From positions 62,001 to 126,000 of the forward strand of contig UQTE01000002.1 in the NCBI GenBank assembly GCA_900543805.1: a stretch of 64,000 nt of DNA. Direction: 5' to 3'. This document shows positions 35,492-44,878 of the stretch, piece by piece (position 1 is the first letter of the stretch; the number at the start of each line of letters is the position of its first letter). Origin of the DNA: an uncultured Sutterella sp. GTDB lineage: Bacteria; Pseudomonadota; Gammaproteobacteria; Burkholderiales; Burkholderiaceae_F. Under the pieces are notes generated by a model. It was not told the origin of the DNA, made no database searches, and saw only the letters and a program-made list of their open reading frames with translations. The translations under genes and the position numbers were made by a program.

Positions 35492-36370
35492 ATGACGAGC
35501 CAGTATCGAGGACGATTCGCCCCCTCCCCCACCGGACGACTGCACCGGGGAAGTCTCGTGGCGGCGATGGGAAGCTGGCTCGACGCCCGCGCCCACGACG
35601 GCGTCTGGCTCGTGCGCATCGAAGACGTGGATCCGCCGCGCGACATTCCGGGCGCGGCCGAAGACATCCTGCGTGTTCTTGCGCGCCTTGAACTCACGTC
35701 CGACGAACCGGTGGTGTGGCAGAGCACCCGGGACGCCGCCTACGAAAAGGCGCTCGATACGCTTCGCGAGAAGGGGCTTCTCTACGGTTGCGCCTGCACG
35801 CGAAAGGAAATCCTCGCGCGCGACGCGGAGTTGGGTCTCCCCCCGGGCGTCTATCCGGGCACCTGCCGCAACGGCACGGGCGGACGCCCCGCGCGGGCGC
35901 TTCGCTTTCGCCTCCCCGACAGGACGCTCGGCTTCACGGACCGGCTCTGCGGACATTTCGAGCAGAATCTTCCGCTCGAGGCGGGCGACGTCGTCATGAA
36001 GCGCGCCGACGGGCTCTGGGCCTATCAGCTCGCCTGCATCGTCGACGACGTCGCCTCGGGCGTGACCGACGTCGTGCGCGGCGCGGACCTTCTCGACAAC
36101 ACCCCGCGGCAGATCGCGCTCATCGAGGCTCTCGACGCCCCCGTGCCGCGCTACCTGCACCTTCCGCTCGTTTTGAACGACCGGAAGGAAAAGCTCTCGA
36201 AGCAGCAGGGCGCCGTGCCGCTCGACGAGACGAACCTTCTGGGCGAGCTGGAATTCGCCTGGACGCATCTCGGCTTTGCGCCCCTGGGCGCCGATTCGAT
36301 TTCCGCCTTCTGGCGCGCTGCGGTGCCGCTCTGGCGCGAACGCTTCGCAAAGGAGGCCGATCATGGTTAA
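35492..36370 (+). CDS. gluQ: Glutamyl-Q tRNA(Asp) synthetase
   Basis: The 292-residue protein is a glutamyl-tRNA synthetase catalytic core without an anticodon-binding domain. It attaches glutamate to queuosine-34 of tRNA(Asp). The N-terminus GRFAPSPTGRLHRGSL contains the HxGS form of the class I HIGH motif typical of GluQRS. The zinc region is YGCACTRKEI with YPGTCR, and the second signature is EKLSKQQG. The gene heads a set of three overlapping genes: its last 8 bases overlap the EamA exporter start. That exporter and the methyltransferase-HNH fusion are therefore probably on its transcript. Confidence 0.92.
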   Translation: MTSQYRGRFAPSPTGRLHRGSLVAAMGSWLDARAHDGVWLVRIEDVDPPRDIPGAAEDILRVLARLELTSDEPVVWQSTRDAAYEKALDTLREKGLLYGCACTRKEILARDAELGLPPGVYPGTCRNGTGGRPARALRFRLPDRTLGFTDRLCGHFEQNLPLEAGDVVMKRADGLWAYQLACIVDDVASGVTDVVRGADLLDNTPRQIALIEALDAPVPRYLHLPLVLNDRKEKLSKQQGAVPLDETNLLGELEFAWTHLGFAPLGADSISAFWRAAVPLWRERFAKEADHG

Positions 36371-37256
36371 GGCGTCCTTTTGGATGCTCGTCGGGATCTT
36401 TCTCTTCACCCTCACGGCGGCGCTCGCAAAGGTCATGGCCTCGGAGGGCTTCGGCATTTGGGAAATCGTCTTCTGGCGCTCGATCGTAGGGTGCCTTTTC
36501 TGCGCCGCGGTGATGCGAAAAAAAGGAATTTCTCCCGCCACGCGCTTTCCGGTGCGCTACGTCGTGCGCTGCACGGTGGGAACCGTGAGCATCGCTCTGA
36601 GCGTCTACACCCTCACCGTCATGCCGATCGCAACCGCGCAGACCCTCACCAACACGGGGCCGCTCTGGTTCTGCGTCTTTCTCGCGGTCGCCGCGCTCTT
36701 CACCTCCTACCGATTCGACAAGGTCGTTTTGCTCGCCGTGCTCGCGGGTTTCGGCGGCGTTCTTCTCATTCTGCGTCCCGACGTATCGCAGGGCGTCACG
36801 GCGACGGCCGCCGTCGCGGGCGTTCTTTCGGGCCTCACTTCGGGCGGCGCCGACTTCATGATCCGGCACCTTACGCACAAAGGGGAGCCGGGTGAACGAA
36901 TCGTCTTTTACATCATGCTCGCGGGGAGCCTCACGGGCTTCGTCTTCGCCTTCGGCGACGGATGGCACGACGTTACGCCCTTCTCGATTCTGCTTCTTTT
37001 CGGCGTAGGATTCTCCGCCACGTTCGCGCAGATCGCCACGACCTACGCCTGGGCGAAGGGCCACGCGCTCGTCAACGCCGTCTTCAGCTTCTCGGGGATT
37101 CCCTTTGCGCTTCTTTTCGGCGTCGCGCTCTTCGGCGAAACGATCGATCTCGTCGCGCTCCTCGGCATGGCGGTGGTCGCGGGCGCGGGCATTTTCGCGA
37201 CGGTCCGGCGCCTCAAGGCGGAACAGCGCGCCTCGGCGAAAGGAAGTGACCGATGA
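36363..37256 (+). CDS. EamA-family (DMT) transporter
   Basis: The 297-residue inner-membrane protein has ten hydrophobic helices in two EamA repeats. It begins ASFWMLVGIFLFTLTAALAKVM and includes EIVFWRSIVGCLFCA and VMPIATAQTLTNTGPLW in the first repeat and ATTYAWAKGHALVNAVFSFSG in the second. Members export amino acids, nucleosides or other metabolites. The start overlaps the gluQ stop by 8 bases and the stop overlaps the next start in ATGA, so translation of all three is coupled. Substrate unknown. Confidence 0.88.
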   Translation: MVKASFWMLVGIFLFTLTAALAKVMASEGFGIWEIVFWRSIVGCLFCAAVMRKKGISPATRFPVRYVVRCTVGTVSIALSVYTLTVMPIATAQTLTNTGPLWFCVFLAVAALFTSYRFDKVVLLAVLAGFGGVLLILRPDVSQGVTATAAVAGVLSGLTSGGADFMIRHLTHKGEPGERIVFYIMLAGSLTGFVFAFGDGWHDVTPFSILLLFGVGFSATFAQIATTYAWAKGHALVNAVFSFSGIPFALLFGVALFGETIDLVALLGMAVVAGAGIFATVRRLKAEQRASAKGSDR

Positions 37257-39067
37257 ACGAAACGCTCTGGCACTATGAACGAAACGCCGCCCGCGAAGCG
37301 GGCCGCTACGAGTCCCTCACGGCGACAACGCTCGACGCCGTGCTCGAACGGTGGATTCCGCGCGGCGCCCGGGTGCTCGAACTCGGCTGCGGTTCGGGAC
37401 GAGACGCGCGCCGCATGGCCGCGCGCGGCGTGCGCGTCACCGCAACCGACGGATCGGAAGAGATGCTACGCATCGCGCGGGATCTCGCCAAAGAGGTCGA
37501 GGGGATTCGCTTTCAATACCTGCCCCTTCCGCCCCGAAACGATTCGGGCGCGGCCCCGCGCACGAGAACGGGAGCGCTCGCGCTCCTCGGCGAAAAGGAA
37601 TCCTTCGACGCGCTCGTCGCGATCGGCGTTTTGCAGCACCTGGACGACGCCGGGCTCTTTGACGCGGCACTCTTCATCGACGCCGTTCTCGGAGACGCCG
37701 GAACGATCGTCCTCTCCATTCCCGAAAATCATGCGACGGCGACCGCTGAAGATCCGCGGTTTTACGCAAACCGCCCGGCCGCCCACTATTCGTCGCTTCT
37801 TTCGCGCTTCGGGTTTGAAGAGGCCTACAGCGAGCGCCGCGAATCGACGGGCGCCCCGGGCAAGGAATGCACCTGGGTCACGCTCGTCTTCGTGCGCCGC
37901 GCCGAACGGCTTCGGGCCGTCTCGCGGCTTCGCGGCATTCTCGAGGATGAAGCCAAAACCGCCACCTACAAGTTCGCGCTCCTTCGCGCCGTGGCGGACG
38001 TAAACATCGAGGCGCCGGGGCGCGCCCGCTTTCTCGCGAGAAACGAGTGGCAGCCCGTGGCGGGCATTGACGCCGACTGGGTCGCGATCCCCTTTTCGCT
38101 CGTCGTCGAGCGCTGGCTCGACTACTTCTGGGAGCTCACCGCGGGAACGGGTCCCGCGCCGCGGCAGATTCAAGGTTCACGACCGCTCGGCTTCGGCGCA
38201 TCGCTCTCCCGCCTGCAGGCACTCTACGCGGGCGATCGTCTTCACTTTCGGCGGGACTTCTACGAGGGACGGCTCGCCCTCCCCGACGCGGATCCTGCCA
38301 AGGTCAAGGCCTTTTTCGAAACCGTGATCGACATCGCCGAGGCCTTGAAGAAGGGCCCCGTGTACTTCACGGGGAGCAAATCTTCCGACGGGAAGCCCTT
38401 TTACACGTCGCACGTCCAAAAAGGCGCCTGGGCGCCCACGCCCGCGGGGCTGGCCCGTCACTTCGGAGAACTGCGCCTCCCCGTTCCTCTCTGGAACGAA
38501 CTCAACCGATCGGCCCCGTGGTTCGTGAACACCGTCATGCTCGAGTGGGCGAGGTTGTCCGTGCGCTTTTCGCAGTTGGCGGGCGAGCCCGCGACCACGG
38601 CGGCGGTGCTCGCGAGACTCCTGCCGCCCGACGCCCCCGACCGCGACACGGTGCTCGCCAAAGCCGTCTACGAGGGAACGGGCGATCTTCACTGCGTCTG
38701 GACGGATCGGCCACTCACCCGCTCTACGCTCGCGGTCGACCACATGATCCCCTGGGCGAGAACGCACTGCAACGACCTCTGGAACCTTCTTCCGGCAGAC
38801 CGCGGAGCCAACGGCAAAAAGAGCGACCGGCTCCCCACGCTTCGCCTTCTCGACGAAGCGCGTCCGAGGCTTTTCCGCGCCTGGCGCACGCTCGAAGACG
38901 CCCATTCGGCGCTCTTTCGCGCGCAGGCGGAAAACACGCTTCTTCGCACGTCGCTCCCCAAGGTCGGATGGGAGAAGCCGCTCTTTGACGCGGTGCTGCG
39001 CACGGCCGACGACACCGCACGGCAGTTCGGCGCGCCGCGCTGGGACGGACTCAGCGCGGGTCGTTGA
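37253..39067 (+). CDS. Fusion of SAM-dependent methyltransferase and HNH nuclease
   Basis: The 604-residue protein joins two enzyme types. Residues 1 to about 215 form a class I methyltransferase: motif I VLELGCGSGRD at 41-51, acidic TATDGSEEML at the second strand, and FDALVAIGVLQHLDD, the small-molecule methyltransferase pattern. A helical middle part follows (KTATYKFALLRAVADV, RWLDYFWELT). Residues about 480-545 carry an HNH nuclease core: VDHMIPW with D496-H497, then NDLWNLLPADRGANGKKSD with N511 and N520. The middle-plus-HNH arrangement is that of HNH endonuclease proteins often found in defence contexts. No frameshift marks the junction. Substrates of either half are unknown. Confidence 0.78.
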   Translation: MNETLWHYERNAAREAGRYESLTATTLDAVLERWIPRGARVLELGCGSGRDARRMAARGVRVTATDGSEEMLRIARDLAKEVEGIRFQYLPLPPRNDSGAAPRTRTGALALLGEKESFDALVAIGVLQHLDDAGLFDAALFIDAVLGDAGTIVLSIPENHATATAEDPRFYANRPAAHYSSLLSRFGFEEAYSERRESTGAPGKECTWVTLVFVRRAERLRAVSRLRGILEDEAKTATYKFALLRAVADVNIEAPGRARFLARNEWQPVAGIDADWVAIPFSLVVERWLDYFWELTAGTGPAPRQIQGSRPLGFGASLSRLQALYAGDRLHFRRDFYEGRLALPDADPAKVKAFFETVIDIAEALKKGPVYFTGSKSSDGKPFYTSHVQKGAWAPTPAGLARHFGELRLPVPLWNELNRSAPWFVNTVMLEWARLSVRFSQLAGEPATTAAVLARLLPPDAPDRDTVLAKAVYEGTGDLHCVWTDRPLTRSTLAVDHMIPWARTHCNDLWNLLPADRGANGKKSDRLPTLRLLDEARPRLFRAWRTLEDAHSALFRAQAENTLLRTSLPKVGWEKPLFDAVLRTADDTARQFGAPRWDGLSAGR

Positions 39068-39136
39068 GCGTTTGGACGTCAAAAACGGTCGCGCCTGCGT
39101 TATCCTCTTTTCGAACGCATTCCGAGGAAAATGAGG

Positions 39137-40114
39137 ATGGAACAGAACATCAACGCCGACCACAACAACGACATTCTGCTGATTTTCGCCGTACTGCGGG
39201 GCATTACGAGACGCTGGACGACGACGAGCGAAATTCAGAACCGTCTGGCTTCGCAGGGGCTCGACATTCACCGCAGAACCCTGCAGCGCGTTCTGAAGCG
39301 CATCGTGAACCACCCCGAACTCGGCGTCGAGCTCGACGACCGCACGCGCGTCTACGCCTATCGGCAGACGGTTCCTTCAGGAAGCTTTTCGGCGATGCAG
39401 ATGAATCCGCAAGAGTGTCTTCTTCTGCGCCTCTTCGAAGAAAACATGCGCTACCTCCTTCCGGGGTCCCTCATGAACGCGATGGAGCCGCTTTTTGAGA
39501 CGGCCCGCGCGACGCTTCGCGAGCGCGCCCCCGAAACGCCGGAGCGCACCTGGCTCTCGAAGGTGGCATCGGTGCCGAGCGGGGTCAAGTTCATTCCGCC
39601 CGAAATCAAGCCCCGCATCTTCGACGCCGTCTCCGAAGCGCTCTACCGCGAAGTGAAACTCGAAGTGCGATACCGCAATCTCGAAGGCGTCGAAAAGGAG
39701 GCGATCGTCTCGCCCCTCGGGCTCGTGCTGCAGGACCGCAAGGTCTACGTCGTCGTGCGCTTTGACGGCTACGACAACTGCCGGCACCTGGCGTTGCACC
39801 GCATGCTCGACGCAAAGCTCCTCGAATTCGCGGCGGACGTCCCCGAAGATTTTTCGCTAGACGAGTACATGCAAAGCCGCCACTTCAACTACAGCAACGG
39901 CAAGAAGGTGCGGCTCGTCCTCGAATTCGAGGACGGCCACACGGCGACGCTCCTTGACGAATCGCCCTTCTCGCGCGACCAGAAGCTCGAAAAACTCGAG
40001 GACGGCTTCTGGCGCCTCGAAGCGACGACCGACGACACGAGTCTGCTCAAGGGCTGGATCGGCGGCTGGCCCGACGGGCACTTCCGGCTCGTCGAAAAAA
40101 TCCCCATGGACTGA
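39137..40114 (+). CDS. WYL-domain transcriptional regulator
   Basis: The 325-residue protein has an N-terminal helix-turn-helix (TTSEIQNRLASQGLDIHRRTLQRVLKRI, about residues 30-58), a helical linker, and a WYL-type ligand domain (LEVRYRNLEGVEKEAIVSPLGLVLQDRKVYVVVRF) in which the name-giving triad reads VYVVV. A C-terminal WCX-like part follows. ATG 39137 has GAGGA eight bases upstream; ATG 39131 is an alternative. WYL regulators often bind nucleic acid ligands and accompany phage-defence genes. This one lies 69 bases after the methyltransferase-HNH gene and 83 bases before the nitroreductase-ABC exporter operon, so it could regulate either. Confidence 0.8.
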   Translation: MEQNINADHNNDILLIFAVLRGITRRWTTTSEIQNRLASQGLDIHRRTLQRVLKRIVNHPELGVELDDRTRVYAYRQTVPSGSFSAMQMNPQECLLLRLFEENMRYLLPGSLMNAMEPLFETARATLRERAPETPERTWLSKVASVPSGVKFIPPEIKPRIFDAVSEALYREVKLEVRYRNLEGVEKEAIVSPLGLVLQDRKVYVVVRFDGYDNCRHLALHRMLDAKLLEFAADVPEDFSLDEYMQSRHFNYSNGKKVRLVLEFEDGHTATLLDESPFSRDQKLEKLEDGFWRLEATTDDTSLLKGWIGGWPDGHFRLVEKIPMD

Positions 40115-40197
40115 GAGATTTGTCGGCGGGCAATGGGTCCGCCATTCCCCTGCGCTAGAATGGATGCAAAGGGTCCTTCGCAAAAGGAAAAAGAAAA

Positions 40198-40977
40198 ATG
40201 ACCGAGAAAAAAACGATTAAGAACTTCGTCGAGACGCTCGAGAGGCGCGTCAACGACATTCGCGAAGACTTCAACGAACTCAAGACCGAGATGACGCGTC
40301 GTTTCGGGCCGCGAAACGACGACGAAATCTTCCGTCCGCTCCCCAAGGCGCAGGCGCTCGACGTGCCGCTCCAAACGGTTCTCATGAACCGCCGTTCGGA
40401 GCGCAGTTTCAGCGACGAACCGATCACGGACTACGACCTCTCGACCCTTCTCAACGCGGTCGACGGGATCAACCGCCCCAACGGCAAGCGCACGACGCCC
40501 TCCTGCCTCAACTGGCGGGAAATCGAAGTCTACGTTCTGAAATCCAACGGCATCTGGCGCTGGGTCCCCGAACGCAACGGCCTTCTCTTTCTCTCGATTC
40601 GCGACGTGCGCGAAGAAACAGGCTTCGGTCAGCCCGCCATTCTCGCCGCACCGGTCGAGCTCGTCTACGTGGCGAACTTCCAAAAGACGCGCGGGCGCAT
40701 GACGATGCTCGGCGAAAAGATCATTGAACTCTTCAACGACGACTGGGACGACGACGCGGCGGAGGACATCCGCCGGCGCGCCGCGGACCTCAACGCGGGC
40801 GCCAAGGTGCAGATGGCCTATCTCGCCGCGGCGGCCCTGCACCTGTCGACCGTGGTGCGCCTCGGGTTCGATCCCGAACGCCTCGGACGGGCGCTTCACC
40901 TCGGCCCCGACGAAAAGGTCATCGCCGTGCAGAGCCTCGGCTATCGTCCGTCCTCCATCTTCGACCACATCCGCTGA
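40198..40977 (+). CDS. Nitroreductase-family protein (SagB/ThcOx-like)
   Basis: The 259-residue FMN-dependent oxidoreductase has the flavin-binding opening MNRRSERSF near residue 63, the TPSCLNWREIEVYVL block, GQPAILAAPVELVYVAN, and a C-terminal RPSSIFDHIR. An N-terminal segment of about 50 residues is charged and probably coiled coil (TLERRVNDIREDFNELKTEMTRR), unlike simple nitroreductases. AAGGAAAAAG precedes the ATG. It is 15 bases before the membrane-fusion protein gene, so it appears to be the first gene of the exporter operon. Its role there is not known; oxidation or reduction of the exported compound is possible. Confidence 0.8.
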   Translation: MTEKKTIKNFVETLERRVNDIREDFNELKTEMTRRFGPRNDDEIFRPLPKAQALDVPLQTVLMNRRSERSFSDEPITDYDLSTLLNAVDGINRPNGKRTTPSCLNWREIEVYVLKSNGIWRWVPERNGLLFLSIRDVREETGFGQPAILAAPVELVYVANFQKTRGRMTMLGEKIIELFNDDWDDDAAEDIRRRAADLNAGAKVQMAYLAAAALHLSTVVRLGFDPERLGRALHLGPDEKVIAVQSLGYRPSSIFDHIR

Positions 40978-40992
40978 CGCTGAGGTCTTCGT

Positions 40993-41976
40993 ATGAACAA
41001 AGCCAAACCGATTGCGGGCCTCGTGATCCTTGCACTTCTTGGTTCGGGAGCCTGGTATCTCCTTCACGACCGCACGACGGAAACGCGCGAACCGACCGCC
41101 TGGGGGCACGTCGACACGCGAAGCGTCGCGCTCGCCTTTGAAATCGGCGGACGCATCGCCGAACTCGGTCCCGAAGAAGGCATGCGCGTGAAGGCGGGCG
41201 ACGTTCTCGGACGCCTCGACACGCGCGCTCTAGAACTCGAACGCGCCCGACTCGTCGCGAGCGCCCAGGCGCTCAAGGCCCAGTATTCGCTCGCCGAAGA
41301 AGGCGCGCGGCAGGAAGACATCGCGGTCGCCCGCGCGGAACTCGCGGCGCTTCGCCAGTCGTTGCGCCTTGCGCGCATCACGGCCGACCGTCAGGAAGAA
41401 CTTTTCCGGGCGAAGACGACGACCGAACAACTGCGCGACGAAGCGCGCTTCACGCTCGCGCAGCGCACCGCCCAGGAAAAAAGCCTTGCCGAACAGCTCC
41501 GAAAACTCGAAAACGGATCGCGTCCGCAGGAAATCGCCGCGGCCCGCGCGCAGTGGGAGGCGGCCGAGGCCGCGGTCGCACAGCTTGATCATCAGATCAA
41601 CGTGCAGAGCGTCCTTCGTTCGCCCGCCGACGGTTTCGTACGCGTGCGCGCCGCCGAACCCGGCGACATGGCGGTCGCCGCGCGCACCGTCTTCGAGTTG
41701 TCGCTCGACAACCCGAAGTGGGTGCGGGCCTACCTCACCGAAGCGCGCTTGGACGAAGTGCGCGAGGGCGACGTCGTGACGGTCGTAACCGACACAACCG
41801 AGCCCATTTCGGGGCGCATCGCCTTCATCAGCGACACGGCCGAATTCACGCCCAAGACCGTGCAGACCGAAGATCTGCGCACGGCGCTCGTCTATGAATT
41901 CCGTGTGGACGTGCCCGACCCCGAGCACCGTCTGCGCATGGGTCAGCCCGTCACCGTAAAACTCAAACCCGAATGA
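40993..41976 (+). CDS. ybhG: HlyD/YbhG-type periplasmic adaptor
   Basis: The 327-residue membrane-fusion protein begins with an uncleaved anchor (AGLVILALLGSGAWYLL) and has the paired biotinyl-lipoyl halves (GGRIAELGPEEGMRVKAGDVLG and SPADGFVRVRAAEPGDM) around a long alpha-helical hairpin (about residues 85-205). The C-terminal IAFISDTAEFTPKTVQT is characteristic of YbhG/YhiI adaptors, which link an inner-membrane ABC-2 pump to an outer-membrane TolC. GAGG lies seven bases before the ATG. The stop overlaps the ATPase start in ATGA. Confidence 0.88.
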   Translation: MNKAKPIAGLVILALLGSGAWYLLHDRTTETREPTAWGHVDTRSVALAFEIGGRIAELGPEEGMRVKAGDVLGRLDTRALELERARLVASAQALKAQYSLAEEGARQEDIAVARAELAALRQSLRLARITADRQEELFRAKTTTEQLRDEARFTLAQRTAQEKSLAEQLRKLENGSRPQEIAAARAQWEAAEAAVAQLDHQINVQSVLRSPADGFVRVRAAEPGDMAVAARTVFELSLDNPKWVRAYLTEARLDEVREGDVVTVVTDTTEPISGRIAFISDTAEFTPKTVQTEDLRTALVYEFRVDVPDPEHRLRMGQPVTVKLKPE

Positions 41977-43736
41977 GCGTCCTCAGCGTCGAAAAACTCG
42001 TAAAACGCTTTGTCGGCCCCGACGGACGGCCTCTCGCGGCGGTGGACGAACTCTCGTTCGAACTTCCCGAGGAGGCCCGTCTCATTACGATCGCGGGTCC
42101 CGACGGCGCCGGAAAGTCGACCCTTCTGCGGCTTCTCGTCGGGCTTCTCACGCCCGACGCGGGCGACATCCGCGTGCTCGGACTCTCGCCCGACAAGGCT
42201 TCGCTTTCGGGCCGCACGGGCTTTATGCCGCAGAAGTTCGGGCTCTACGAAGAGCTCACGGTCCTCGAAAACCTCGAAACCTTCGCGGCCCTGCGGGGCG
42301 TCCCCAAGGCGGAGGCTCCGGCGCGTTTCTCCGAACTCCTTTCGCTCACAGGACTCGCCGGCTTTGAAGAGCGCCGCGCGGGCGCGCTCTCGGGCGGCAT
42401 GAAGCAAAAGCTGGGCTTGACCGCCAGTCTTCTCGCCACGCCCGAACTCCTCTTTCTCGACGAACCGACGGTCGGCGTCGATCCTCTCTCGCGTCGGGAA
42501 CTCAAAAACATTCTGCGAACGCGCACCGAGACAACCGGCATGCGCGCGATCATGACGACGTCGAACCTTGCCGAGGCCGAAGAGGCGGACCTCGTTCTCC
42601 TCATGGACAAGGGAAGATTGCTCGACGTGACGACGCCCGAGGCGGCGAGACGCCGCCTTTCAAGACGAACCTTCCTTTTGCGCGCCGCCGATCCCGCCGA
42701 CGCCAAGACGCTCACGCGCGGCGCGCTCGATCTCGTGAACGCCGAAATGGGCGAAGCCGCCCCCTTCCTCGACGCCTCGCCCAAGGCGGACGGCGTCGCG
42801 GTGTTCCTTGCCGACGAAGCGAAGGAAGCGGACCTCGCCGCCAAGGCTACCGCGGCGGGCCTGCCCGCCCTCAGCGTCTCGGCGAGAGCGCCCCTCATGG
42901 AGGACGTCTACGTCGACGCCGCCTTCGCGCGCAAGGCTTCGGCGCACTTCTCCGCCCCGAAGGTCGAAGCGGGAAGCGAAGACCTCGTGATCGAGGCCGA
43001 AGGGATCTGCCGGCGCTTCGGGAGTTTCACGGCCGTGGCCGACACGAGCTTCACCGTGAAGAAGGGCGAAGTCTTCGGACTTCTCGGCCCCAACGGGGCG
43101 GGCAAGACCACGACCTTTCGCATGCTCTGCGGCCTTCTTGCGCCGAGCGGCGGGAACATCCGCGTCTGCGGCGTATCGCTCGAAGAGGCGAAGTCTGAAG
43201 TCCGTTCGCGAATCGGCTACGTCGCGCAGAAGTTTTCGCTCTACGAAAAACTCACCGTGCGGCAGAACCTCGACTACTTCGGGCGAAGCTACGGGCTTTG
43301 GGGCCGGCGTCTTCGCGAGCGCGTGACGGAGGCGATCGAACTCTTTCGCCTCACGCCCTACGCAAACGAGCGCACCGACCGGCTGCCGCTCGGCGCCAAG
43401 CGCGAGCTCGCCTTCGCGGCGGCGCTTCTGCACCACCCCGACATTCTCTTCTTAGACGAAGCGACGTCGGGCGCCGACGTCGAGGCGCGCCGCACCTTCT
43501 GGCGGCGCATCGTCGCGCTCTCGCGCCTCGGCGTCACGACGATCGTGACGACCCACTACATGGAGGAGGCCCACTACTGCGACCGCTTCCTCATTCAGGA
43601 CCGCGGCCGCGTCCTCATCCTCGGCACCCCCGACGAAGTGCGCCGGGCGGGCGCCACGCCGGACAACCCCGAACCCACGATGGAGGAGGCCTTCATCGAA
43701 ATCGTCGAACGCTCGCGTGAGGAGGCCGCATCATGA
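41973..43736 (+). CDS. ybhF: ABC exporter with two fused ATPase domains (YbhF-like)
   Basis: The 587-residue protein carries two ATP-binding cassettes. The first has Walker A GPDGAGKSTL, signature LSGGMKQKL and Walker B LLFLDEPTVGVDP. The second has Walker A GPNGAGKTTTF, a degenerate signature (LPLGAKRELAFAAALL in place of LSGGxxQ) and Walker B ILFLDEATSGAD with a switch histidine in TTHYMEE. This is the YbhF/RbbA-like architecture that energises the two ABC-2 permeases downstream. Both ends overlap neighbouring genes by 4 bases. The altered second signature could make one ATP site weak. Confidence 0.9.
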   Translation: MSVLSVEKLVKRFVGPDGRPLAAVDELSFELPEEARLITIAGPDGAGKSTLLRLLVGLLTPDAGDIRVLGLSPDKASLSGRTGFMPQKFGLYEELTVLENLETFAALRGVPKAEAPARFSELLSLTGLAGFEERRAGALSGGMKQKLGLTASLLATPELLFLDEPTVGVDPLSRRELKNILRTRTETTGMRAIMTTSNLAEAEEADLVLLMDKGRLLDVTTPEAARRRLSRRTFLLRAADPADAKTLTRGALDLVNAEMGEAAPFLDASPKADGVAVFLADEAKEADLAAKATAAGLPALSVSARAPLMEDVYVDAAFARKASAHFSAPKVEAGSEDLVIEAEGICRRFGSFTAVADTSFTVKKGEVFGLLGPNGAGKTTTFRMLCGLLAPSGGNIRVCGVSLEEAKSEVRSRIGYVAQKFSLYEKLTVRQNLDYFGRSYGLWGRRLRERVTEAIELFRLTPYANERTDRLPLGAKRELAFAAALLHHPDILFLDEATSGADVEARRTFWRRIVALSRLGVTTIVTTHYMEEAHYCDRFLIQDRGRVLILGTPDEVRRAGATPDNPEPTMEEAFIEIVERSREEAAS

Positions 43737-44878
43737 AAAGTCTTCGCCGACTCCTCGCCGTGATCCTCAAGGAATGCACCCAGATCGAACGGGATCCCTC
43801 GATTCTCTTGATCGGGCTCTTTCTGCCGATCTTTCTTCTCATGCTCTTCGGCTACGGCCTTTCGATGGACGTCAAGGGCGTTCCCGTCGCGATCGTGACG
43901 GAGGACGTCTCGCCCATGACCGACCGATTCACGGACCGCTTCCTGGCATCCGACTACTTCGCCGCGCGCAAAGTCACGAGCCGCATCAAGGCGGAAAAAC
44001 TCCTGCAGAACCGCGAAGTGGACGCCGTGGTGCACATCCCGAGCGACTTCACGCGCAGGGTGCTAGCGGGCGAAGCCGACCTCGGCCTCACGATCCACGG
44101 GGTCGACGCCAATCAGGCGACGATGATCCGCACCTACGTGAACGCGACGATCGCAACGCAGTTGGCTGCGAACGCAGAACTCGACGCCGGAATGACGCTG
44201 AACACGACCGAGAAGCCCTCGGTGGTGCTTTCTACGCGCGCCTGGTTCAACGAAGCCAACACAAGCTCCTGGTACCTCGTCCCGGGACTTCTCGTCGTCA
44301 CGATGACCTTGGTCGGGAGTTTTCTGACGAGCCTCGTCGTCGCGCGCGAATGGGAGCGCGGCACGATCGAGTCCCTCTACACGACGCCGATCCGTCCCTG
44401 GGAGACGGCCGTGGCGAAGATCGTCCCGAACTACGTCGTGGCGCTTGCGGGAGCGCTTCTGGCGCTCTGCGTCGGACTCGTCGCCTTCGACATTCCGGTG
44501 AACGGTTCGGTCGGGTGGCTTCTCGCCACGCTCTTTCTCTACCAACTCCTCGCCGTGCTCTTCGGACTTTTTCTCTCCGCCGCGACGAAGCGGCAGTTTC
44601 TTGCGCTCCAATACGCCGTGATCGGAAGCTTCCTCCCGGCGATGATGCTCTCGGGCTTTCTCTTCGACCTTCGAAGCGTCCCCGACTGGATTTCGGTGGT
44701 GGGACATCTGCTGCCGCCCACCTACGCGATCGAATCGGTGAAGATCTGCTTCCTCTCGGGCGGATGCGAGGACATCCTCGCCCAAAACCTCGCAATCATC
44801 GCGCTCTGGTGCGTTTTCTTCTACGTTTTGAGCCTGCGGTTCCTTAGAAAATCCCTCGAAGGAGGCCTCCATGCATGA
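43733..44878 (+). CDS. ybhS: ABC-2 exporter permease (YbhS-like)
   Basis: The 381-residue permease has an N-terminal helix after KECTQIERDPSILLIGLFLPIFLLM, a large periplasmic domain (about residues 45-175), and five C-terminal helices. YLVPGLLVVTMTLVGSFLTSLVVAREWERGTIESLYTTPI is the ABC-2 coupling region. With the next gene it should form the membrane heterodimer of a YbhFSR-type pump. Its start overlaps ybhF by 4 bases and its end overlaps the next gene by 8 bases. Exports by relatives include cationic drugs; the substrate here is unknown. Confidence 0.9.
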   Translation: MKSLRRLLAVILKECTQIERDPSILLIGLFLPIFLLMLFGYGLSMDVKGVPVAIVTEDVSPMTDRFTDRFLASDYFAARKVTSRIKAEKLLQNREVDAVVHIPSDFTRRVLAGEADLGLTIHGVDANQATMIRTYVNATIATQLAANAELDAGMTLNTTEKPSVVLSTRAWFNEANTSSWYLVPGLLVVTMTLVGSFLTSLVVAREWERGTIESLYTTPIRPWETAVAKIVPNYVVALAGALLALCVGLVAFDIPVNGSVGWLLATLFLYQLLAVLFGLFLSAATKRQFLALQYAVIGSFLPAMMLSGFLFDLRSVPDWISVVGHLLPPTYAIESVKICFLSGGCEDILAQNLAIIALWCVFFYVLSLRFLRKSLEGGLHA

